Source of the DNA: Streptomyces sp. NBC_01260
Lineage (GTDB): Bacteria > Actinomycetota > Actinomycetes > Streptomycetales > Streptomycetaceae
Assembly: GCF_036226405.1 (NCBI RefSeq)
Contig: NZ_CP108464.1
Span: forward strand, 9,060,355-9,124,354
Direction of reading: 5' to 3'
DNA: 64,000 nt
In this document: positions 1-6,635 of the stretch, one piece after another
Layout of the letters: each line of letters starts with the position of its first letter
Numbering within the stretch: the stretch's first letter is position 1
The notes under the pieces: model-generated
Told to the model about the DNA's origin: nothing
Databases searched by the model: none
What the model saw: the letters and a program-made list of their open reading frames with translations, nothing else
Position numbers and translations under genes: made by a program

Positions 1-376
1 ACAGGTACGCGTCTCCGGCCGCGGCAGCCCGGACCGCGCGCATGAGTTCCGCGGGCGCCGAGTCCTTGAGCAGAAAGCCCACGCTGCCCCCAGTCAGTGC
101 GCGCAGTACGTTTCGCTGTTCCCCGAAGGTTGTCAGGATCAGCACCCGCGTGTCAGGCACGGTCCGGTGCAGCTCGGCCAGGGCCGTCAGTCCGTCCATG
201 ACCGGCATCTGGATATCGAGCAGCACGACGTCCACGCGGCGGGTCTGGGCCAGTTCGACAGCCTCACGGCCGTTCACCGCCTCGGCGACGACTTCGATGT
301 CGTCGGCGGAGGAGAGGATCATCCTGACGCCTGCCCGGATGAGCGGCTCGTCATCCGTGACGAGAACCTTGATCAT
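1..376 (-). CDS. NarL/LuxR-family response regulator, partial (C-terminus beyond window)
   Basis: The minus strand opens at ATG 376 with a receiver domain starting MIKVLVTDDEP, which supplies the acidic pair that binds Mg. The phospho-acceptor Asp sits in VVLLDIQMPVMDG about 54 residues in. The C-terminal HTH lies beyond base 1 and cannot be seen. The gene follows the histidine kinase at 451-2280 in the same direction with a 74-base gap, the usual kinase-regulator operon order. It should receive phosphate from that kinase and control transcription. Its targets are unknown. Confidence 0.9.
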   Translation of the reverse strand, partial: MIKVLVTDDEPLIRAGVRMILSSADDIEVVAEAVNGREAVELAQTRRVDVVLLDIQMPVMDGLTALAELHRTVPDTRVLILTTFGEQRNVLRALTGGSVGFLLKDSAPAELMRAVRAAAAGDAYL

Positions 377-450
377 GACTCCCCTGCGCGGTCCTTGAGT
401 GTCTACCTGCGGTCACTCGCCATCATCCCTGATCGAGCGCCCGCTACTCC

Positions 451-2280
451 TCAGTTCCTCACCTCGAAAGACTTCTTCTCGGTCAACTTGCCGTCCTTGA
501 AGCAGAACCGGAAGACCGGCTCCTTGTCCGGATTGTTGCTGGACTCCGTGGAAGTCAGGCTGAGGCACTTCGCGCCCTTGGGCACGGGCGGCGCATCCGT
601 TTCCAGGCCGTCGGTCACGAAGGAGTTCTCCTTGGGCAACTGCTTGCGGATCTCTGCCTCGGACTGGCCCACCTTCACCGCGTCGTACTGCTTCGGCTCG
701 ATCCTGGCCTCTTCCGCCTTGTTCAGGAGGAAGTATCCCCCGACGCCGAGGGCGGCGATCACCAGCAGCAGAGAAATCAGTACCGCCATCCCGCAGCCGA
801 TGGCTATGCCGCTTCCGTTCTTCCTGCTCATTGCCTTGGCCAGCTCCTTCAGACCGTTCCCATTCATGACGGGACCACCCTCGTCCAAGGAGTCCCCCGG
901 GGTCTGCTGCCAAAAGGTGTTCGTTGGATCAACGAACGTCGTCGTCACGTTGCCGGGCTCGGGGCTCGGGATCCCGCCTTCCGGCGATGTGTACGGCAGC
1001 ACGCCCGCCAGCCGGAAGCCGCCGTCCGCCGTCGGGCCCGCGTGCGCCAGGCCCCCGATGAGCCGGGTCCGCTCACCGAGCCCGGTCAGCCCCTGGCCGC
1101 CGCTCACCACGCCCCGGCCGTTGTCCGTCGTCCTGGTTGCGGGACCGTTGGCGACCTCCACGACCAGCGAGTCCGGCTCATACCGCAGCTCGACGGTGAT
1201 CGGGGCGCCCGGGGCGTGCTTGTGGGCGTTGGTCAAGCCCTCTTGGACGATGCGGTACGCCGCGTGATCGGCGGTCGGGGGGAGCGGGCACGGCTCGCCG
1301 GAGTGCCGCAGCTTCACGGCCGCGCCCACGCTCCGGGACGTTCCTACCAGGCCCTCGATGCCCGCCACCCCGCGCGACAGCGCCGTGGTGTCCTCCGCCT
1401 CCGCCGCAGCAGCCGCGACGCCTGGGGTGGTGCGGTCCTCGTGTGGAGCCTCCGTGCTGTCCCGCATCACCTGTACCACCTCGCGCAGCTCATGCATCGC
1501 GGCCACCGACGCCTCGCGCAGCACCCCCACTGCCTCCCGCTGCCGTCCGGTCAGCTCGCGGTCCACCTCCAGCGCGCCCGCGTGCACCGAGATGAGCACC
1601 AGCTGATGGCCGAGGCTGTCGTGCATGTCCTGCGCAATGCGCTGACGCTCCCGCGCCCGGGCCTGTCCGGCGATCATCGCGCGCTCGCGTTGCTGCTGGG
1701 CCTCGTACTCCCGAAGCGTGTCGGTCAGCGTATGGTGCTGCGACCGGTAGCGGCCGGCCAGGCCGGGAACGATGATCGCGACCAGCGGCCACAGGACGCC
1801 GAAGACCAAGCGGGGCAGTGAGAGGTGAGGCAGCGCCTGCACGACTGCCAGGCCGAGGTTGAGGACGTATGCGAGGGCGAAGGTGCCGACGGCCCTGCCG
1901 ACCCCGTCGATCCGCCGCCCCGCCGACCACGCGGCGACAAGGACCAACGGAGCGAGACCGCCGAACAGGACAGAGCCGACGGCCGTCACCAGCAGCACGG
2001 ACGCGGGCAACGTCCGGCGCAGAAGTGACAGCGCTGCGATCGCCAGCCCGGCGGCAGCGATCCGTACGGTGCCGCCGTGGTCCAGGGCCGCGAGACCTGC
2101 TCCCAGCAGCCCAAACGCTACGCTCAGCAGCGATTCGCCCACGATGCGCCAGGGAGACCACATTCCGGGAACCAAGAGAGCCCTGCCCGGGGCAGCCAGC
2201 CGCAGGGTAGCCGAACGCAGCCTCGCTGCCAGTGCCTGGCGAGCCGATGCTTTAAGGGCCGTAGATTCCACACGAGTCAC
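451..2280 (-). CDS. Membrane histidine kinase (HisKA_3) with extra C-terminal membrane segment and domain
   Basis: A 609-residue sensor kinase. Residues about 45-178 form an N-terminal block of transmembrane helices. HisKA_3 follows with the phospho-His at about residue 220 (RIAQDMHDSLGHQ). The HATPase_c domain has its N box at about 342-357 (YRIVQEGLTNAHKHAP) and a G box (GQGLTGLGERT). Such kinases usually end near residue 430. This one continues through a linker, a hydrophobic helix at about 490-519, and about 85 more residues with the motif VKVGQSEAEIRKQLP, which recalls SmpA/BLIP-type folds. The tail would lie outside the membrane and may be a second sensory domain. It pairs with the downstream regulator. 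The GTG start at 2280 is the longest option. Confidence 0.88.
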   Translation of the reverse strand: MTRVESTALKASARQALAARLRSATLRLAAPGRALLVPGMWSPWRIVGESLLSVAFGLLGAGLAALDHGGTVRIAAAGLAIAALSLLRRTLPASVLLVTAVGSVLFGGLAPLVLVAAWSAGRRIDGVGRAVGTFALAYVLNLGLAVVQALPHLSLPRLVFGVLWPLVAIIVPGLAGRYRSQHHTLTDTLREYEAQQQRERAMIAGQARARERQRIAQDMHDSLGHQLVLISVHAGALEVDRELTGRQREAVGVLREASVAAMHELREVVQVMRDSTEAPHEDRTTPGVAAAAAEAEDTTALSRGVAGIEGLVGTSRSVGAAVKLRHSGEPCPLPPTADHAAYRIVQEGLTNAHKHAPGAPITVELRYEPDSLVVEVANGPATRTTDNGRGVVSGGQGLTGLGERTRLIGGLAHAGPTADGGFRLAGVLPYTSPEGGIPSPEPGNVTTTFVDPTNTFWQQTPGDSLDEGGPVMNGNGLKELAKAMSRKNGSGIAIGCGMAVLISLLLVIAALGVGGYFLLNKAEEARIEPKQYDAVKVGQSEAEIRKQLPKENSFVTDGLETDAPPVPKGAKCLSLTSTESSNNPDKEPVFRFCFKDGKLTEKKSFEVRN

Positions 2281-2465
2281 CCGGTCACGTTAAGCCCCTC
2301 TCAACCCGCTCCGCACCGGCCATTGGTCGCGACGGCCAACGACGAAAGTCCAACCTGGCGTGGCGGCCCGGCATCCGTCGGCCACCCACAAGACCCCGGC
2401 CGCAGCAGAGCGCCGACGGGCTCGCCGGACCCTGCCCGGCCGGGGTCGACGAACGCGAACAGCGA

Positions 2466-2846
2466 GTGATGACCGAAGGCCTTCCGCCAGGTCGCGGCCG
2501 CGTGTTCCTTCTGCGAGTGCGCGAGACCAGCACCCCGTCGATGTCCACGTTCACCTCGCCGCCCGCGTTCGGGGCCGCCTGGCCCGCCAAGCACCCAGCG
2601 TCGGCAACCCAGCCTGCTGCGGTGACACCCCGCCCCGCCGCGATCCTGCGCGAGGTCCAGGAGGACATCGACGTCCCCGGCGGCCTCTTTCCCGCGCTTG
2701 CGCAGCTCGTCTCGGCCGCCGCACGGCGGGCGGAGCAGACCGACCGCGACGGCGACGCCTCTTGCCCGCTGCACGAGGCCGCCGCCCTGTTCACCGACAA
2801 CGCCGGGCCACGCCTGAACTGGGCGGCCCGCGCCCTTCACCCGTGA
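2466..2846 (+). CDS. Hypothetical protein upstream of recombinase cassette
   Basis: The family is not recognised. The C-terminal 65 residues look coding and helical (LREVQEDIDVPGGLFPALAQ). The TGA stop overlaps the GTG of the next gene (GTGA at 2843-2846), a sign of translational coupling. The N-terminal third is compositionally odd. The start is therefore unsure: GTG 2466 and ATG 2541 are both possible. The 185 bases before it hold no convincing gene, so this may be the 3' part of a larger broken gene. By position it belongs to the recombinase cassette that follows. Confidence 0.45.
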   Translation: MMTEGLPPGRGRVFLLRVRETSTPSMSTFTSPPAFGAAWPAKHPASATQPAAVTPRPAAILREVQEDIDVPGGLFPALAQLVSAAARRAEQTDRDGDASCPLHEAAALFTDNAGPRLNWAARALHP

Positions 2847-3070
2847 CAGCGCCGATCCCGCGCCTTCTGCTCCTGTCCGATCACATCGAACGGATGCGGA
2901 CCACCCTCGCCCCGCCGCACTGGCAAGCTCTGTGGGGTCGGCAGGCGGCCGCTCTGGCGGAGGTCTTCGAGGAGTGCGCCGACCTCGTGCCGGCCGCGCG
3001 CCGCGAGATCGCCGAACGCGGCCTGCGCCTCGATCTCCCCCTGGGCATGAGGACGGAGTTCGACCGATGA
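2843..3070 (+). CDS. Small hypothetical protein, coupled to recombinase
   Basis: A 75-residue protein starting at GTG 2843 (MTAPIPRLLLLSDHIERM). It overlaps the previous stop by 4 nt, and its own stop overlaps the recombinase ATG (ATGA, 3067-3070). It is mostly alpha-helical with acidic and aromatic residues and has no recognised motif. The double overlap makes it a genuine member of the recombinase operon, possibly an accessory subunit. That role is inferred from position only. Confidence 0.6.
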   Translation: MTAPIPRLLLLSDHIERMRTTLAPPHWQALWGRQAAALAEVFEECADLVPAARREIAERGLRLDLPLGMRTEFDR

Positions 3071-5106
3071 CGGCCCGCCCTGCTCCCGCGCCCCTGTCGT
3101 CGCTCACCTTCCGGGACGACGAGAAGGTCTTCAGCCACGGCGGCTACCAACTCCTCGACGACATTGCGGTGCCGCAGTTCGGCGACACCCGGTGCTGGCC
3201 GGCCGACTGCCTCGGCCGCCCGGCCAATCGGAAGCCGTCGGAGTGGCGGTTCGCCTTCTCCCAGGATGACCCGCTGATCAATCTGCAGCTGCGGGAGTAC
3301 TGCTTTGCCCTGCTCAACCCCTCCCACCCGGTCTTGCGTAAGTCGCTGATCTTCCTGCCCGCCGTGCCGCTTGCCGTCGCCACCATCAATGCGTCGATGC
3401 TGGAGATCAGGAAGGTCATGCGCTGGGGCCGCGAACAGGGACTGCCGGCAGACCTTGGCCTGTGGGACCAGGAAGACTGGCACGAGGCGATCGTTCACAA
3501 GGCGTCCCAGGTCGAAGGCGCGAAGACCGTCGCCTTCCACGTGACGGCTATCCGCCGCCTGCGCCAGCTCGCCGAGGTCATCACCGGCATCAGCCCCTTC
3601 GACGACCCGTGGGGCGACGAGACAGCCGAGGCCATCGGAGCCAAAGCGTACGACGAGGACATCCCCAGCAAAGACACGCTCGCCACCCCGTCCATCCCGC
3701 CCGAGACCTGGTGGCCGCTCCTGCGCGGAGCCTGGACCTACATCCACACCTTCGCCCCCGACATCTTCCGCTGGCGCGACCACTTCGCCCAGCAGAGGCA
3801 ACCACGGCCCGATACACCGCTTTCCACCAGCGCACGACCGACCCCTGCCGAAGACACCGACACCCTCTTGGAGGAGTGGCTCAGTGCGCCGGGCAACGCG
3901 GTGCCGGTCCACGAGGTCGACTACCAGAACACCAAGGCGGGGACGCCTATGTGGACTGCCCTCAGCAAGATGGTCACCAACGGCAGAACGATGAACATCT
4001 TCGGGGCGAACAACACGAGCAGCAGGCCAGAGAAGCGACGAGCCATCGTCCTCGCCGCGATCGGTGAAGGCCGCGTGGCGACCGCAACGGCGGGCGTGGG
4101 CCGTGGCAAAGGCTCCGCCGCGCCGAGCTACATCGCGCCGGGCACCGGTCCGGGCGTCACCCAGGAACAACTGGACGACGACGTACGACGCTGGCTGGCC
4201 GATCCCTCCACGCTGGTGCCCGTGCACGCCACCGACGACCACGGGAAGACGGGAGAACCGATCTGGGCGATGGCCGCCCGCATGATCTGGGGTCCCCCTC
4301 CCCCAGGGGCCCACCGGAAGCGGTACGCCAAGAGATTCGACCCGCGCCACCGGACAGGAGCGGCACGCATGCGACTGCTGAGGCAGGCCGTGGCCGCCGG
4401 CCGCGGCCTGCCCGTCGATCTTGGCGTCGGAGTGGGCTGGCGCGCCTACCCCCTGCAGTGCCCGGACGCCGCCCACATCCACCGTGAGGACGGCACATCG
4501 GCGCCGTGGCGAGCACAGATCAGTGCCATAGAGCTCACCTTCGAACTGCACATGCTCAGAGCAGCGGTGTACGTGTTCGTCGCGGCGCTGAGCCTGATGC
4601 GCGACTCGGAGGTCCAGGAGATTCAGCGCGACGCCGTACGTACCTACTTCGGCTCCCCAGCCATCGTCTCCCGCAAGACCAAGATGGACCCGGCGCGCCC
4701 GGAACTGCACTGGTGGATCATCGAGCCGGTCGCTGAGGCTCTCGCGGTCATCGAGGAGCTGTCCTGGCACTCCACGCACCTGTTCGTGGCGCTGGCCCCG
4801 CCCACCGGAAAACAGACCCACACCGAGCCCGGAATCCAATCCGAGGCCGAGATCGACTTCTTCATCAACGCCGTCAACACCACTGCTCACCAGCCCGGCC
4901 TGGCCAAAATCCCGCCCGCGCACGTCCGCTCGCACATGTTCCGCAAGACCATGTCGCAGCTCGCCGGACGTGAACCCGACTCGGAGATCGCGCTCGGCCT
5001 CCAGCTCAAGCACGCCGCGCGCCGGGCGTTCGCCAACCGCACCACCCAGGCGTACGCACAGATGGACGCGAGCTGGGCCAAGGAGTTCGACACCGAACTG
5101 CAGTAG
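3067..5106 (+). CDS. Large tyrosine recombinase (TnpB-of-Tn554-type integrase)
   Basis: 679 residues from an ATG that overlaps the previous stop. The C-terminal third carries tyrosine-recombinase landmarks in order: a first catalytic Arg in SLMRDSEVQEIQ, a beta-hairpin Lys in SRKTKMD, the HxxR box in HVRSHMFRKTM, a later His in LKHAA, and the nucleophile candidate Tyr in TQAYAQMD. The long N-terminal part is typical of the oversized recombinases that actinomycetes carry next to DUF6262 proteins. It probably performs strand exchange for a mobile element. The reading frame stops at TAG 5104-5106 and then stays open in the same frame to 5598, so this may be a truncated form of a longer protein. 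Confidence 0.82.
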   Translation: MTARPAPAPLSSLTFRDDEKVFSHGGYQLLDDIAVPQFGDTRCWPADCLGRPANRKPSEWRFAFSQDDPLINLQLREYCFALLNPSHPVLRKSLIFLPAVPLAVATINASMLEIRKVMRWGREQGLPADLGLWDQEDWHEAIVHKASQVEGAKTVAFHVTAIRRLRQLAEVITGISPFDDPWGDETAEAIGAKAYDEDIPSKDTLATPSIPPETWWPLLRGAWTYIHTFAPDIFRWRDHFAQQRQPRPDTPLSTSARPTPAEDTDTLLEEWLSAPGNAVPVHEVDYQNTKAGTPMWTALSKMVTNGRTMNIFGANNTSSRPEKRRAIVLAAIGEGRVATATAGVGRGKGSAAPSYIAPGTGPGVTQEQLDDDVRRWLADPSTLVPVHATDDHGKTGEPIWAMAARMIWGPPPPGAHRKRYAKRFDPRHRTGAARMRLLRQAVAAGRGLPVDLGVGVGWRAYPLQCPDAAHIHREDGTSAPWRAQISAIELTFELHMLRAAVYVFVAALSLMRDSEVQEIQRDAVRTYFGSPAIVSRKTKMDPARPELHWWIIEPVAEALAVIEELSWHSTHLFVALAPPTGKQTHTEPGIQSEAEIDFFINAVNTTAHQPGLAKIPPAHVRSHMFRKTMSQLAGREPDSEIALGLQLKHAARRAFANRTTQAYAQMDASWAKEFDTELQ

Positions 5107-5124
5107 GCCGCCGCCCGCAAACTC

Positions 5125-5598
5125 GTGGATTTGCTGCGTGGCCGCCGCCAGGGCGAGCGCGTCGCGGTCGGACCCGGCGCCGCCCGGCTCCACGCCGGCC
5201 TCGACAAGGTCATCGCCACCATCGACAACGATCCACAGCTACGGGCGCAGATCGCCGACGAACGGGTCGAAGAGGCCCTGCTCGCCGACGAGTTCCCCAA
5301 CCTCCACCTGGGCACCGTCAACCACTGCATGTTCGACGCCCCGCAGGCCGAGTGCCAGGACGAGCTCCCTGAGGATCAGCGCGGGCTGGCCCCGCTGATC
5401 GGCGCCTGCCAGCCGGCCCGCTGCCGCAATTCGACCATCACCCGTGCCCACGCCCCGTACTGGGTCGCGGAAGAGGACGACCTGATCGCATTGTCCAAGG
5501 ACCTGCGGTTGTCGCCCCCGAACCGAGAGGCGGTCTTCGTCCGACTCGCCGACGTCCAGCGCATCACGCGCGCACTCGAAGAGGAAGGCACCGCCTGA
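5125..5598 (+). CDS. C-terminal continuation of the recombinase after an in-frame TAG
   Basis: The frame is the same as the recombinase, separated only by the TAG at 5104-5106. GTG 5125 could start it independently. The 157 residues include spaced cysteines (NHCMFDAPQAEC, then IGACQPARC) that could bind a metal. My recollection of homologous large recombinases is that such a Cys-bearing tail follows the catalytic Tyr in one polypeptide. That makes this either a tail cut off by a nonsense mutation or one reached by readthrough. Its stop overlaps the start of the DUF6262 gene (TGATG). Confidence 0.7.
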   Translation: MDLLRGRRQGERVAVGPGAARLHAGLDKVIATIDNDPQLRAQIADERVEEALLADEFPNLHLGTVNHCMFDAPQAECQDELPEDQRGLAPLIGACQPARCRNSTITRAHAPYWVAEEDDLIALSKDLRLSPPNREAVFVRLADVQRITRALEEEGTA

Positions 5599-5999
5599 TG
5601 CCGGTATCCGCAGCGTCCGCCGAGAAACTGAGAGCGGCCATGGCCCGGCTGCTGGCCGGCAAGCCCCTGCACACCGACGGCGCGCTCACCAAGGAGAACC
5701 TCGCCCGCGAAGCACAGGTCAGCCACGCAACAGTGCACCGCGCCGAAGACGTCCTCGCCGAGTGGGACGCGCAGGTCGTCCGCCCCGTCCTGCGCACACC
5801 CGGGGAGGTCCAGCGTGACGAGACGATCGCCGAGCTCCGCAAGCAGCTGCGCGGGGCGAAGGCGCAAGTCGCCGAGCAGCAGGGGAAGCTCGATGCCCTC
5901 GCCACGGTGACGGCGAACCTCTACGCAGAGAACCTCGCGCTGAAGAAACGGCTCGGACGCAAGGGCGTGGCGGTCTTGCACACCGAAGATCACGAATAG
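5598..5999 (+). CDS. DUF6262-family recombinase partner (TnpC-like)
   Basis: 133 residues with an N-terminal winged or HTH-like stretch (LTKENLAREAQVSHATVHRAE) and a C-terminal coiled coil (IAELRKQLRGAKAQVAEQQG). This layout is that of DUF6262 proteins encoded directly behind large tyrosine recombinases and comparable to TnpC of Tn554. It likely binds DNA and helps orient or stabilise recombination. The ATG overlaps the previous stop, so the cassette is one operon. About 440 bases downstream lies the GTTGGCAA-core site A, a candidate element end. Confidence 0.8.
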   Translation: MPVSAASAEKLRAAMARLLAGKPLHTDGALTKENLAREAQVSHATVHRAEDVLAEWDAQVVRPVLRTPGEVQRDETIAELRKQLRGAKAQVAEQQGKLDALATVTANLYAENLALKKRLGRKGVAVLHTEDHE

Positions 6000-6180
6000 C
6001 TGGCCCCGCCCTCTCCGCGTTGCCTGAACCTCCCCTCTCGAGGGTGGCCGCCGCCAGCGCCTCGCATGATCACGGCAGCATCACGCCGTGCCGCATCGCA
6101 TTCGTCGCTTAGGATCCGCCCCCGGTTTCGGCACGGGCGACCCTTAGCTGCTCAGGCCGAGGAGTCGTCCCGATAGCAGT

Positions 6181-6436
6181 TCAGAACCCTGGGCTCACCC
6201 AGTGAGCCATGACTCCGGTGCGTCCGTCGCCACCGCTGCTGACGGCAGCGACGCCGGCCGCGGGCCCTTGGCGGTGCGCGTAGAGCGCCACTTGGTCCTG
6301 GGCGGCGAAGGTGTGCAGGAACGTCTGCCCGGCGGTGGTCTGGAAGCCGAAACCCGCGGCCGACTGAATGCCGGACACTGCTTCACTGCCCTCAATGAGC
6401 ACACCGTTTTTGTACAGCGCTGTGCGGCGCTGACAC
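6181..6436 (-). pseudogene. C-terminal fragment of a secreted or structural protein, cut at site A
   Basis: Only the last 80 or so residues are sensible (ALYKNGVLIEGSEAVSG, later SSGGDGRTGVMAHWVSPGF). They resemble the beta-rich C-terminus of C1q/phage-tail-like proteins. Upstream of about 6436 the frame turns into unrelated sequence exactly where the repeat site A begins. The 5' part of the gene is missing, so this is read as a gene truncated by insertion or recombination at site A. Confidence 0.55.
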
Positions 6437-6443
6437 CGGCCGC

Positions 6444-6558
6444 TGTGACGAAGCAGCCTTGTTGGCAAGGAGCGGCCTGCTTCGTCGCTGGTGAGCCGAC
6501 CGTGACGTCCGGTAGTTGGCAAGCCGAGCGCAAGTCAGTTGGCACGTTGTGGTCACGG
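6444..6558 (+). repeat. GTTGGCAA-core site A (two sub-sites)
   Basis: Sub-site 1 has TGTGACG at 6444 and GTTGGCAA at 6461-6468 between the arms GACGAAGCAG (6447-6456) and CTGCTTCGTC (6477-6486). Sub-site 2 has GTTGGCAA at 6515-6522 and GTTGGCAC at 6538-6545, 23 bases apart, between CCGTGAC (6500-6506) and GTCACGG (6552-6558). Related sites occur at 9471-9496, 28184-28211 and 30262-30348. Three of the four adjoin a broken gene. This looks like a recombination or element-end sequence. Confidence 0.55.
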
Positions 6559-6635
6559 GCGGTGATCTCTCTGACAGCCCGTCATTGTGCGTGAACCTGG
6601 CATTACCAAAGGGCTGGGTCTGCGTTGGGCAGGCC

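Noticed and set aside
2881..5193. Long minus-strand open frame opposite the tyrosine recombinase
   Set aside because: It mirrors the recombinase codons, has shadow composition (Arg/Gly/Val/His-rich) and no motif. High GC makes such antisense frames common.
6516..6635. Upstream start for the terpene cyclase
   Set aside because: The added 40 residues are translated from the GTTGGCAA repeat site. ATG 6636 gives a class I domain of normal length with the Asp motif near residue 100.
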